From assembly GCF_006715785.1 (NCBI RefSeq), contig NZ_VFNX01000001.1, positions 3,052,501 to 3,116,500 of the forward strand: a DNA stretch of 64,000 nt, in the 5' to 3' direction. The DNA comes from Streptomyces puniciscabiei. GTDB lineage: Bacteria; Actinomycetota; Actinomycetes; Streptomycetales; Streptomycetaceae. The translations under genes were made by a program, and so were the position numbers. The notes under the pieces were generated by a model. That model did not search any database. It saw nothing but the letters and a program-made list of their open reading frames with translations, and was not told where the DNA came from. Below, in pieces: positions 45,873-53,922 of the stretch (its first letter is position 1; every line of letters starts with the position of its first letter).

Positions 45873-46127
45873 GTGCCGAAGTCACGTATCCGCAAGAAGG
45901 CCGACTACACGCCGCCGCCGGCGAAGCAGGCACAGGCGATCAAGCTGAACAGCCGCGGCTGGGTCGCGCCTGTCATGCTGGCCATGTTCATCATCGGCCT
46001 GGCCTGGATCGTCGTCTTCTACGTGACCGACGGCTCGCTTCCCATCAACGCGCTGAACAACTGGAACATCGTGGTCGGCTTCGGCTTCATCGCCGCCGGC
46101 TTCGGGGTCTCCACGCAGTGGAAGTAG
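45873..46127 (+). CDS. crgA: Cell division regulator CrgA
   Basis: An 84-residue protein with two membrane helices (about 32-52 and 62-80) and the family sequence [43 protein letters not shown] and [22 protein letters not shown]. CrgA inhibits premature FtsZ ring formation in Streptomyces and binds FtsZ/FtsI/PbpA in mycobacteria. GTG start with AGGAGAG before it. Transcribed away from the DUF881-sortase operon; DnaA boxes lie just downstream. Confidence 0.95.
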   Translation: MPKSRIRKKADYTPPPAKQAQAIKLNSRGWVAPVMLAMFIIGLAWIVVFYVTDGSLPINALNNWNIVVGFGFIAAGFGVSTQWK

Positions 46128-46376
46128 CTCTGCCCAGGGCTATCCGCCGAGTTATCCACAGGCCAGGGGTGCTGTCCACAATCTCCCTGGGGAAAAGAAA
46201 CTACGATCTGTGGATAACTCATCGGGCGTTGACGCCGGTGTGACTGGCCAAGCGGCCGCCATACACCTGTTCGCCCCCTGTCCGACCTGCGAAAACGCAT
46301 CCGAGCGACAGGGGGCACAGTTGTGCCCGCACGCGGTGCACAAGATCCGCCACAGCCTGTGGACAACGGTTCGGTA
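46128..46376. other. Intergenic region with DnaA-box cluster after crgA
   Basis: Convergent region between crgA and the rhomboid gene. TTATCCACA at 46152-46160 and, inverted, 46209-46217; CTGTCCACA at 46172-46180 (one mismatch); inverted TTGTCCACA at 46358-46366. No coding frame. A hairpin (46273-46316) may terminate both genes. Confidence 0.7.
46273..46316. terminator. Hairpin between crgA and rhomboid gene
   Basis: Arms GCCCCCTGTC and GACAGGGGGC separated by 24 bases. Tail-to-tail position suggests a bidirectional terminator; no T-run. Confidence 0.5.
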
Positions 46377-47267
46377 TCAGGTGAGCTGAGCGGTCCTGAC
46401 CAGCGTGAGCACCACCACGACGGCGAGTACGACCGCGCAGGCGCCGTACTGGACCAGCGTCCGCTTCTCGCGCGGCGCGTGGATCATCGCGTAGCCGACG
46501 GCGACACCGGCGACGAGACCGCCGATGTGGGCCTGCCAGGCGATGTTGAAGCCCGGGATGAAGGTGATGATCAGGTTGACCACCAGCAGGGCGATCAGGG
46601 GGCGCAGGTCGTAGTTGAGCCGGCGCATCAGTACGCCGGTCGCGCCGAAGAGGCCGAAGATCGCTCCGGAGGCGCCGAGCGAGGCGGAGGCGGGCGCGGC
46701 GAGCAGATAGGTGAGCGCGCTGCCGGCCAGGCCGGAGACGAAGTACAGCGAGAGGTAGCGGGCGCGGCCGAGAGCCGCTTCCAGGGGGCCGCCGATCCAC
46801 CACAGGCTGAGCATGTTGAACAGGATGTGGCTGAAGTTGGTCGGCGAGTGCAGGAACATCGCGGTGAACAGGCGGTAGTACTGCCCCTCCGCGACGCCCT
46901 CGGGCAGGCCGAACGGAGCCCGGCCGATCAGCTCGAACCGGTCGGTGAAGCTGTAGCCCACGGCCTGCTGCAGCAGGAAGACCGCGATGTTGATGCCGAT
47001 CAGCACCTTGGTGAACAGCCGTGGGTCGGCCGTGACCGAGCCGCCGGCGATCGTGCGGGGCCGGGATGCCGTGGGTGCGGGTCCGCTGCCGCTGCCGCCG
47101 CGCACGCATTCGGGGCACTGGAAGCCGACCGAGGCGCTGACCATGCACTCGGGGCAGATGGGGCGCTCGCAGCGGGTACAGCGCACGCCGGTCTCGCGGT
47201 CCGGGTGCCGGTAGCACACGGGCACGCGGTGGGCGGCGTTCTGCGTGCTGCCTTCGGCGTGGTCCAT
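46377..47267 (-). CDS. Rhomboid protease with N-terminal zinc-binding B-box-like domain
   Basis: A 296-residue intramembrane serine protease. The N-terminus has a zinc-finger-like Cys/His set (CYRHP, RCTRCERPICPECM, FQCPEC; residues 18-54). The rhomboid core (about 85-280) contains HSPTNFSHILFNMLSLWW, the catalytic Ser200 in GASGAIFG and His247 in WQAHIGGLVAG. It cleaves membrane proteins near the bilayer; substrates are unknown. The ATG at 47267 has AAGGGG upstream; the open frame extends to 47321 but without a ribosome site. It follows the cyclophilin gene on the same strand. Confidence 0.93.
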   Translation of the reverse strand: MDHAEGSTQNAAHRVPVCYRHPDRETGVRCTRCERPICPECMVSASVGFQCPECVRGGSGSGPAPTASRPRTIAGGSVTADPRLFTKVLIGINIAVFLLQQAVGYSFTDRFELIGRAPFGLPEGVAEGQYYRLFTAMFLHSPTNFSHILFNMLSLWWIGGPLEAALGRARYLSLYFVSGLAGSALTYLLAAPASASLGASGAIFGLFGATGVLMRRLNYDLRPLIALLVVNLIITFIPGFNIAWQAHIGGLVAGVAVGYAMIHAPREKRTLVQYGACAVVLAVVVVLTLVRTAQLT

Positions 47268-47310
47268 CGGTTCCCCTTGTTCGTCGTGGGACTGCCCCCG
47301 GCAATGCCCC

Positions 47311-47343
47311 GCCCCGCTCATCCTTGGTACGGACGAGCGGGGC
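47311..47343. terminator. Hairpin between cyclophilin and rhomboid genes
   Basis: Arms GCCCCGCTC and GAGCGGGGC around 15 bases; lies 85 bases after the cyclophilin stop, before the rhomboid start. Confidence 0.5.
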
Positions 47344-47427
47344 GTTTGGTTCCCTGCGGGATGTTCCGGTGTGTCCCTGCGGGACGTCCCGGCGTCTTCC
47401 CGCGGGGTTGTCCGGGGAGAGGCGGGC

Positions 47428-47958
47428 TCAGCCCTCGCGCTTCTCGACGACGACCTCGTTGATCACGACGTCCTCCGCCGGGCGGTCGTTGCGGCCGGTG
47501 GGCACGCCGGCGATGGCGTCGACGACCTTCTGGCTGGCCGGGTCGGTGACCTCGCCGAAGATGGTGTGCTTGCGGTTCAGCCACGTCGTCGGGGCGACGG
47601 TGATGAAGAACTGCGAGCCGTTGGTGCCCGGGCCGGCGTTGGCCATGGCCAGCAGGTAGGGCTTGTTGAAGGACAGGTCCGGGTGGAACTCGTCCCCGAA
47701 CTTGTAGCCCGGGCCGCCGATACCGCTGCCCAGCGGGTCGCCGCCCTGGATCATGAAGCCGCTGATGACACGGTGGAAGATCGTGCCGTTGTAGAGCGGC
47801 TTCTTGCTCTTCTCACCCGTACCGGGGTGAGTCCACTCCCGCTCGCCCTGGGCCAGCTCGACGAAGTTCCGGACCGTTTCCGGTGCGTGGTTCGGGAAAA
47901 GCTGGACCACGATGTCGCCGTGGTTGGTCTTCAGGGTGGCGTAAAGCTGCTCAGCCAC
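47428..47958 (-). CDS. Cyclophilin-type peptidyl-prolyl isomerase
   Basis: A 176-residue cytoplasmic cyclophilin catalysing cis-trans isomerisation of proline bonds. Active-site segments FHRVISGFMIQGGDP, MANAGPGTNGSQFFIT and the Trp/His region WLNRKHTIFGEV are intact. No signal peptide. GTG start with GGAAGG upstream. A cyclophilin close to gyrA is common in actinobacteria (ppiA of mycobacteria). Divergent from the DUF5324 gene. Confidence 0.95.
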   Translation of the reverse strand: MAEQLYATLKTNHGDIVVQLFPNHAPETVRNFVELAQGEREWTHPGTGEKSKKPLYNGTIFHRVISGFMIQGGDPLGSGIGGPGYKFGDEFHPDLSFNKPYLLAMANAGPGTNGSQFFITVAPTTWLNRKHTIFGEVTDPASQKVVDAIAGVPTGRNDRPAEDVVINEVVVEKREG

Positions 47959-48240
47959 GATCTGCCTTCCGTTGTCTTCCTGTGACTCTCCGATCCTCGC
48001 ACGGTCGGGCCCGTACGTCGCCCGGCAGCCACGAGTTCCGCCCGGAAGGCAGCGCTCGGCGGCGATTCGTGGCAGTGTCGACGGCAGGATCGGATTGCCC
48101 GGGATTCACCCGGATTCCCGTCGAAGGGAGCAATCGGCACCCATATGCCTGCGCTCGCATGCCGCACCGACGGTTGGCAGGCATGATCCGTAAAAGGGTG
48201 GAAAGTCGAAATACCGTACGCCACCGAGGAGGAGGAACCC

Positions 48241-48939
48241 GTGACCCGCATCGACAGCGTGCGCGCCGCGACCGGCTCGGCGAAGGACAGCGTGCTGCAC
48301 GCCGCGGAAGTGGTGGCGCCTTACGCCGACACGGCCAAGGAGCGTGCCGCGCTCTACGCGCAAGAGGCACGCGTACGGCTGGCGCCCGTGGTGTCGCAGG
48401 CCGCAGAACAGGCCCGCGTGCAGTACGACGCCCGGCTCGCCCCGCGCCTGGAGCAGGCTCGTGCGCATGTGCCGCAGAAGGTGGACCTGGCGGCGCAGGA
48501 GGCAGCGATCCGCGCGCGTAAGGCTGCCCGGCAGGCCGCCGAGTACTCGCGCCCGAGGATCGAGCAGGCCGTGGCCGCGACCGCCCCGGTCCGCGAGGAG
48601 GCCGCCGCGCGTGGCGCAGCGGCCCTGGCCGCATTGCGTGGCCAGGTCCCGGCGGAGGAGATCCAGAAGCTGGCCCGGCGGCACGAGCGTCGGTCCAGGG
48701 CCGGCCGGACCGTGAAGGCGCTGGCGCTGCTGGCCGTGCTGGCCGGTGGGGCCTTCGCCGCCTGGAAGTGGTGGGACAAGCAGGCCAACCCCGACTGGCT
48801 GGTCGAGCCGCCGGCCGCGACGGAGGTACCGGAGTCCGGCGCCCGGATCAGCTCGGTGGACGGCACCTCGCCTCTGGATCCCGAGGTCCAGGCGAAGCAG
48901 GCCGAGGAGGACGCCGCGAACGAGGACGACCAGCAGTAG
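48241..48939 (+). CDS. DUF5324-like Ala/Glu-rich membrane protein
   Basis: A 232-residue protein, family name from memory. Residues 1-150 are an Ala/Arg/Gln/Glu helical region likely to be amphipathic coiled coil (EVVAPYADTAKERAALYAQEARVRLAPVV); a membrane helix follows (about 160-177, VKALALLAVLAGGAFAAWKWW), with a short acidic tail ending in EDDQQ. GTG start with GGAGGAGGAA. The function is unknown; the layout suggests a membrane-tethered helical protein. Confidence 0.8.
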   Translation: MTRIDSVRAATGSAKDSVLHAAEVVAPYADTAKERAALYAQEARVRLAPVVSQAAEQARVQYDARLAPRLEQARAHVPQKVDLAAQEAAIRARKAARQAAEYSRPRIEQAVAATAPVREEAAARGAAALAALRGQVPAEEIQKLARRHERRSRAGRTVKALALLAVLAGGAFAAWKWWDKQANPDWLVEPPAATEVPESGARISSVDGTSPLDPEVQAKQAEEDAANEDDQQ

Positions 48940-49017
48940 CCCGGGACACGATCACGTGACGTCGGCCGCCAATCGGGCCGTGGGTCAGTCGAGTTGATGC
49001 TCGCCTCCCCGCGGCCC

Positions 49018-49031
49018 GTTTCACGTGAAAC
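49018..49031. other. parS site (ParB binding)
   Basis: Perfect GTTTCACGTGAAAC, 79 bases after the DUF5324 stop. Confidence 0.93.
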
Positions 49032-49255
49032 ACCCGAGGTCCAACGGCCCATCGGACAAATGGACTTCGTCCTTGGGGAACGGGGCCGCTGAACGGGGAA
49101 CACCGAATCGGATCCGTCCGGTGTTCGACGGGGCTGGTGTCCGACGGGACCGGCGTTCACCGCCGCCGCCCTGTACCTCACCGGTCGAGCGTCGGCCCCG
49201 CTTCTTTCTGTCACCACGGCGCCACCGTGCGTACCGGCAGCGGTCCCTCATACGA

Positions 49256-49299
49256 AAAATGCCTCCCGCCCTGTGTTTCCGCAGGTCGGGAGGCATTTT
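49256..49299 (-). terminator. Terminator of tRNA-Ala
   Basis: Arms AAAATGCCTCCCG and CGGGAGGCATTTT separated by 18 bases; read on the minus strand it ends in ATTTTTCG, a classic intrinsic terminator. Confidence 0.9.
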
Positions 49300-49303
49300 G
49301 ACG

Positions 49304-49376
49304 TGGAGCCTAGGGGAGTCGAACCCCTGACATCCGCCATGCAAAGACGGCGCTCTACCAACTGAGCTAAGGCCCC
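49304..49376 (-). tRNA. tRNA-Ala (TGC)
   Basis: 73 bases. Acceptor stem GGGGCCT/AGGCTCC with the G3-T70 pair that marks alanine tRNAs, discriminator A, D-arm AGCTCAGTTGGTAGAGC and anticodon loop TTTGCAT (anticodon TGC). CCA is not encoded. Confidence 0.97.
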
Positions 49377-49493
49377 GGGTAGCAGCGGCCGACCGGAGGA
49401 ACCGCGTTCCGGTGGGCGCCGCAGACCAGAGTACCGGGTCACCCCGGGTATCCCGCAAAAAGATTGGGGGTCCCCGCGAATGACCACGCTCCG

Positions 49494-49545
49494 TAAGATG
49501 CTCGACGTGGTTCGCTACAGCGAACCGCGCGGTTTTTTAGGGGAA
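49494..49545 (+). promoter_or_regulatory. Promoter, palindrome and T-run before the HTH gene
   Basis: -10 TAAGAT at 49494-49499. A perfect inverted repeat GGTTCGC-TACA-GCGAACC (49509-49526) overlaps a second palindrome AACCGCGCGGTT (49523-49534), followed by six T. The first could be an operator; the second with its T-run looks like a terminator or attenuator. The two stems share AACC and exclude each other in RNA. Confidence 0.55.
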
Positions 49546-49561
49546 GCGATGGGGAGACGCA

Positions 49562-50110
49562 ATGGACGCCGCACAGCAGGAAGCCACCGCGAGAGCGCGG
49601 GAGCTGCAGCGGAACTGGTACGGGGAGCCGTTGGGGGCGCTCTTCCGTAAGCTCATCGACGATCTCGGGCTCAACCAGGCCCGTCTCGCGGCGGTCCTCG
49701 GGCTGTCCGCTCCCATGCTCTCGCAGTTGATGAGCGGCCAGCGCGCGAAGATCGGCAATCCTGCCGTGGTCCAGCGGGTGCAGCTGCTGCAGGAGCTGGC
49801 GGCGCAGGTCGCGGACGGCAGTGTGAGCGCGGCCGAGGCGACCGAGCGCATGGACGAGATCAAGAAGTCCCAGGGGGGCTCTGTGCTCAACAACACCACC
49901 CAGACCACCAGCGGTTCGGGGGCGCCGACGGTCAAGCGGGTGGTCCGCGAGATCCAGTCGCTGCTGCGCTCGGTGGCCGCCGCGGGCGACATCATCGACG
50001 CCGCGGACAGCCTCGCGCCGACCCATCCCGAGCTGGCGGAGTTCCTCCGCGTCTACGGCGCCGGCCGCACCTCCGACGCCGTCGCGCACTACCAGTCCCA
50101 CCAGAACTAG
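49562..50110 (+). CDS. HTH DNA-binding regulator next to a Ser/Thr kinase
   Basis: A 182-residue cytoplasmic protein with an XRE-like HTH at about 30-65 (IDDLGLNQARLAAVLGLSAPMLSQLMSGQRAKI) followed by a helical region and a C-terminal segment TVKRVVREIQSLLRSVAAAGDI that may dimerise. The ATG follows GGGGAGACGC. The upstream hairpin/palindrome suggests self-control. The downstream kinase (226 bases away, same strand) makes phosphorylation of this regulator plausible, but that is inference. Confidence 0.85.
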   Translation: MDAAQQEATARARELQRNWYGEPLGALFRKLIDDLGLNQARLAAVLGLSAPMLSQLMSGQRAKIGNPAVVQRVQLLQELAAQVADGSVSAAEATERMDEIKKSQGGSVLNNTTQTTSGSGAPTVKRVVREIQSLLRSVAAAGDIIDAADSLAPTHPELAEFLRVYGAGRTSDAVAHYQSHQN

Positions 50111-50335
50111 GACCGTGGTCCGGTCCCCGGAGGGGGTCCGGGGACCGGGCCGGGCCGAGTCCGGTGAGGGACGACTGAGCGAGGGGTGGGCGGTCCATGG
50201 GGGTGGACCGGTCCTCGGACGTGGAGCGGGGTCGTATCACTCGTCACAGGGGTACCGGGGGAGCCCAGGGGGAAGCGGGGAAACGAGGGGCAGGGGGACC
50301 GGCGTGGGTTCCCGGGGGAGGAGCGATGGGCTGCC

Positions 50336-51850
50336 ATGGGTGAGGTGTTCGCCGGCCGGTACGAGCTGGCCGACCCGATCGGGCGCGGGGGCGTGGGCGC
50401 GGTATGGCGTGCCTGGGACCACCGCCGACGGCGCTATGTGGCGGCCAAGGTGCTCCAGCAGCGCGACGCCCACTCCCTGCTGCGCTTCGTACGGGAGCAG
50501 GCCCTGCGGATCGATCACCCCCATGTCCTCGCGCCGGCCAGCTGGGCCGCCGACGACGACAAGGTGCTCTTCACCATGGACCTGGTGGCCGGCGGCTCCC
50601 TGGTCCACCTCGTCGGCGACTACGGCCCCCTGCCGCCGGCGTTCGTGTGCACCCTGCTCGACCAGCTCCTGTCGGGTCTGGCCGCCGTGCACGCCGAGGG
50701 CGTCATCCACCGGGACATCAAGCCCGCCAACGTCCTGCTGGAGGCCACCGGGACCGGCAGGCCGCGGCTGCGGCTGTCCGACTTCGGCATCGCCATGCGG
50801 CTCGGCGAGCCCCGTCTGACGGAGACCAACCTCGTGGTGGGGACGCCGGGTTATCTCGCCCCCGAGCAGATACTCGGCGCCGAACCCGACTTTCCCGCCG
50901 ACCTGTTCGCCGTGGGCCTGGTCGCCCTGTATCTGCTCGAGGGCGCCAAGCCTGACGCCAAGGCGCTCGTGCAGTACTTCCTGGACAACGGGACACCCGA
51001 CCCGCCCAAGGGCATCCCGGAACCGCTCTGGCAGGTCGTGGCCACACTGCTCCAGCCCGACCCGGCCGCGCGCTTCCGCACCGCCACGGGTGCCCGCAAG
51101 GCGCTCGCCGCCGCGGCGGAGCTGCTGCCGGCGCCCGAACCGGACGACGAGCTGATCGAGATCTTCGACCAACTCGGCCCGCTGCCGCCGGGGTTCGGCC
51201 CCGAAGGTCCCCTCAGGAGGGCCTCGGGAGTCGCCGTGGAACTGGCCGAGGACACGGACACGAGCCCCGGCGCCGCGGGGGGTGCCGGTGCCGCGGGGGG
51301 CGCCGGTGCCGCCGGCGGGGGCGTCGGCGGTACGGATTCGGGCGCCGACACGGGCACCGGCTCCCTCTCGGACACCGGCAGTTTCCGTCTGCCGCCGCCG
51401 CTGGATTCCCCCGCCTCCGCCCAGGATCCGCAGGCCCCCGCCCAGGATCCGCGGTCCTTCGAGCCGTACTCCCCGCAGGCCGCACAGCTCCAGACCCCCT
51501 CACTCCCTTCTCCCCCCTCTCACCTTCCCTTTCACGGGCCGTACGCGGGCCCCCCGAGCAGCAGCACCCGCGCTCGGCACGATCCCCAAGCCCCGCACGC
51601 GCCGTGGGCGTCCGTGCCGTCTCCCGGTGCGACGGCGGGGCAGCGGGGTGATGCCTCCACCGCTTCGTACACCGCTCAGGACGCGCAGGTTCCCGCTCCG
51701 GCTCAGCCGGTCCCGGGCGGGCCAGGGCGCGCGGCGCGCCGGTCCAGACGGGCACGGCGGCCCGGGCCGCCGGCCAGGGTCGCGGTCCCGATGCTGTTGC
51801 TGGCGCTGGCCTGCTACGCCGTGGGTTTCTGGGCGTTGACCCGCGTCTGA
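50336..51850 (+). CDS. Ser/Thr protein kinase with C-terminal membrane helix
   Basis: A 504-residue Hanks-type kinase: GRGGVGAVW, catalytic Lys in YVAAKVL, HRDIKPANVLL, LSDFGIAMRL and TPGYLAPEQ are intact. After the kinase domain (about 8-265) lies a long Gly/Ala/Pro/Ser linker including repeated GGAGAA units (about 300-330), and the chain ends in one membrane helix (about 480-500) with almost no external part. Unlike the other three kinases it cannot carry an external sensor. The ATG at 50336 lies fourteen bases after GGAGGAG. Its last 37 bases overlap the convergent gene at 51814. Confidence 0.92.
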   Translation: MGEVFAGRYELADPIGRGGVGAVWRAWDHRRRRYVAAKVLQQRDAHSLLRFVREQALRIDHPHVLAPASWAADDDKVLFTMDLVAGGSLVHLVGDYGPLPPAFVCTLLDQLLSGLAAVHAEGVIHRDIKPANVLLEATGTGRPRLRLSDFGIAMRLGEPRLTETNLVVGTPGYLAPEQILGAEPDFPADLFAVGLVALYLLEGAKPDAKALVQYFLDNGTPDPPKGIPEPLWQVVATLLQPDPAARFRTATGARKALAAAAELLPAPEPDDELIEIFDQLGPLPPGFGPEGPLRRASGVAVELAEDTDTSPGAAGGAGAAGGAGAAGGGVGGTDSGADTGTGSLSDTGSFRLPPPLDSPASAQDPQAPAQDPRSFEPYSPQAAQLQTPSLPSPPSHLPFHGPYAGPPSSSTRARHDPQAPHAPWASVPSPGATAGQRGDASTASYTAQDAQVPAPAQPVPGGPGRAARRSRRARRPGPPARVAVPMLLLALACYAVGFWALTRV

Positions 51851-53205
51851 ATCCGCTGGGTCCGCCGATGCCGCTCGGTCCGCCGCGCCGTCACCGTCCA
51901 GCCGGCGAGCACCATCAGCAGTACCGTCCCGAGGCCGATCCCGCCGATCGCGACCAGTGTCATCACGGGATCGTCCCCGCCCCCGGTGGTCCCGGTGAGC
52001 GCCGCCTCCCGGTCCTGCGCCGAGACCGCGAACACCTCCCCCGGCACGGACCGCCCGGCGTACCCGGGGCCGGCGTGCGCCCGCCCCGTCACCCGGACCC
52101 GCAGGGTCACCCCGAAGGGCCCGCGCCCGAACGGGCCGGCCATCTGTTCGCTGAGATGCAGCACCAGGTAGTAGGCGCCGGCGAAGCGGACGGAGGTCAC
52201 CCCGGCGGGAGCGGCGTAGCGGTTGGCGTACTCCACCGGCGGGAGCGGGCCGAGCACGGCGGGCTTCTGCGTGCCGGTGTAGCCGAGGGCGGCGTCCTCG
52301 ACGTAGCCGCGGACGGGGTTGTAGAGGGAGAGGTCCAGGGCACCGCCGACATAGCCGTGGCCGGTGGCGCTGCCCAGTTCGGCGGAGGCGTGGAGCTGTC
52401 GGCCCCAGTCGACCGGGACCTTGTAGAACCGGGTCTCGCCGGGCACGAGGGAGGTCCCCCAGACCCCTTGGCCCAGCGGGCTCGCGGAGGCGAAACCGGC
52501 GCCGCCGGGGCGGTCGCGGGGCTCACCGGTGAGCGGCTCGGGGGTGGCGGAGTCCCAAGCCTGCGGCGCGGTGGTGGCCCCGGCCCGCGCCGTACGCGGT
52601 TCCGTGACGGGCGCGATCTCCAGGTCCCAGCGCTGCCCCGTGGCGGCCGTACCGGACCCCTGGGTGTCGAGGCGCCGGACGACCAGGTAGTACGTCCCCC
52701 TGCCCTGGCACAGGGCCTTGCCGGTCTCCCGCCGGCCCAGCGCGGTGACCGGGCGCGGGCTGAGCCCGGCGCCGAAGCGGGCGCCGGCGAAGGAGCAGGG
52801 TGTGCCGGTGGCGTCCTGGACCGACACGCCGATGCCATCGGTGGCGGAGACGGTGGCGCTCGCCGGGGGTACGGCGGTGACGGGGACGTAGGCCGTGTCC
52901 GTGGCCCCGAATTCGAGCCGGTAGTAGAGCTTGCCGTTTCTCGGCAGGGAGCTGCGGTAGGTGCGGCCCGCCTCCAGCCGCGGTGCCGTCGCGGGGCCCG
53001 TCGTGCCCACGACGGGCCGCACACCGGGCGCGAAGGCGTACGCCTCCGGCGCCCCGGTCCCGGCGGCGGTCGCCTGCCCGTACGCGGACGCCGCACCGCC
53101 CGGCAGGACGAGCAGCGCGCACAGCGCGGTCAGCACCGCCGTCCGCGGGGCGCCGGAGCCCGCCCGGCGCCCGTACCGCCACCACCTCGCCGTACACTCC
53201 CGCAC
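51814..53205 (-). CDS. Secreted protein with C-terminal membrane helix, unknown family
   Basis: A 463-residue protein. An N-terminal signal-type segment (about 20-45, VLTALCALLVLPGGAASAYGQA) leads to an external region of about 370 residues, rich in beta-type sequence: RLEFGATDTAYVPVTAVPP, LVPGETRFYKVPVDWGRQLHASAELG and GAYYLVLHLSEQM. Near the end is one helix (about 420-443) and a basic cytoplasmic tail. It resembles the non-VWA part of actinobacterial secretion-associated membrane proteins, but I cannot name it. GTG start behind GGGGAGG. The 3' end overlaps that of the kinase gene by 37 bases. Confidence 0.75.
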   Translation of the reverse strand: MRECTARWWRYGRRAGSGAPRTAVLTALCALLVLPGGAASAYGQATAAGTGAPEAYAFAPGVRPVVGTTGPATAPRLEAGRTYRSSLPRNGKLYYRLEFGATDTAYVPVTAVPPASATVSATDGIGVSVQDATGTPCSFAGARFGAGLSPRPVTALGRRETGKALCQGRGTYYLVVRRLDTQGSGTAATGQRWDLEIAPVTEPRTARAGATTAPQAWDSATPEPLTGEPRDRPGGAGFASASPLGQGVWGTSLVPGETRFYKVPVDWGRQLHASAELGSATGHGYVGGALDLSLYNPVRGYVEDAALGYTGTQKPAVLGPLPPVEYANRYAAPAGVTSVRFAGAYYLVLHLSEQMAGPFGRGPFGVTLRVRVTGRAHAGPGYAGRSVPGEVFAVSAQDREAALTGTTGGGDDPVMTLVAIGGIGLGTVLLMVLAGWTVTARRTERHRRTQRIQTRVNAQKPTA

Positions 53206-53392
53206 GCCGCCCTCCCCAGTCGTACCGGACCGCGCTCCATCCTGCCCCGTACACCCTTGCGTCATCCGGGCAACGCGTACGGCCGTCCGAAACACCCGGC
53301 ACCACCGGGCAACGCCCGGTCGGGCGAGGCCCGGCGACTACAGCACCCGGCGAGTTGCCGCAACACACGGGCGGGGCCGTGGACAACACAAA

Positions 53393-53419
53393 GCCCCGAC
53401 CGCGCGGGGCGGTCGGGGC
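53393..53419 (-). terminator. Terminator after DLW-39
   Basis: Arms GCCCCGACCGC and GCGGTCGGGGC around five bases, followed on the minus strand by TTTGTGTT. Between the DLW-39 stop and the secreted-protein gene. Confidence 0.8.
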
Positions 53420-53444
53420 CAGGTTCAGATTCTGGTATCGGCAC

Positions 53445-53573
53445 TCACGAACCCGTGGGCACGGAGTCAGTCGCCTCCGTCCACAGATCCTGCTCGGCGC
53501 GATCCGCCTGGATCTGGCGGTACACGAGGAGCCCGCCGATGGCGGCCAGTGCGACCAGGAGCAGCTTCTTCAC
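53445..53573 (-). CDS. DLW-39 family small membrane protein (42 residues)
   Basis: A 42-residue protein with one membrane helix (KLLLVALAAIGGLLVYRQI) and the conserved acidic EQDLWTEATD that names the family. Found near gyrA in many actinobacteria; the role is unknown. The GTG at 53573 has GAGG seven bases upstream, so the longer open frame to 53687 is not used. A -10-like TATAGT (53625-53620) and a 22-bp palindrome lie upstream. Confidence 0.85.
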   Translation of the reverse strand: MKKLLLVALAAIGGLLVYRQIQADRAEQDLWTEATDSVPTGS

Positions 53574-53922
53574 CGCGCGACCTCGTCTTTCCTTGACGTA
53601 GGGGACCTCTGGCGCCCGACTATACACACCGACCGATATCGATCGGTGACCTACGTCGGGCCCCAACTCCCGCCTCCGGCAGCGCAATAGGCCAGGTCCG
53701 GCGCTGTTCCGATCGGAGGGTGATCACACCCCCACGGACGGTTACTTTGCTCCCCCTTCGCTCACCCTCACCAGGTTTTGGGGGTTTTCCGGCCCCCTTG
53801 GGGCCATCCGGGTGGTGTTCATCGGAACATCGACGCGCCACGGGCGTCGGTCCACCACTTCGCGGCGCTCATACACATCATGAGGAAAGTACGCAAATCG
53901 CCCAACCCGAAAGTGAGGGGCC
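53574..53922. promoter_or_regulatory. Divergent promoter region of DLW-39 and a small secreted protein
   Basis: No gene. Near-perfect 22-bp palindrome at 53627-53648 (arms start CACCGA and end TCGGTG, 20 of 22 positions symmetric). Plus strand: GGAAC (53824-53828), 16 bases, CGTC (53845-53848), an ECF-type promoter pattern, about 75 bases before the secreted protein. Confidence 0.5.

Larger units (their letters stand above)
48940..49303. other. Intergenic region with parS and tRNA-Ala terminator
   Basis: No gene supported. Contains the parS site at 49018-49031 and the terminator of tRNA-Ala at 49256-49299. Confidence 0.6.

Noticed and set aside
46152..46366. DnaA-box cluster as the replication origin
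   Set aside because: Only four boxes, no AT-rich unwinding region and no dnaA or dnaN nearby; oriC in Streptomyces has many more boxes and lies beyond gyrA.
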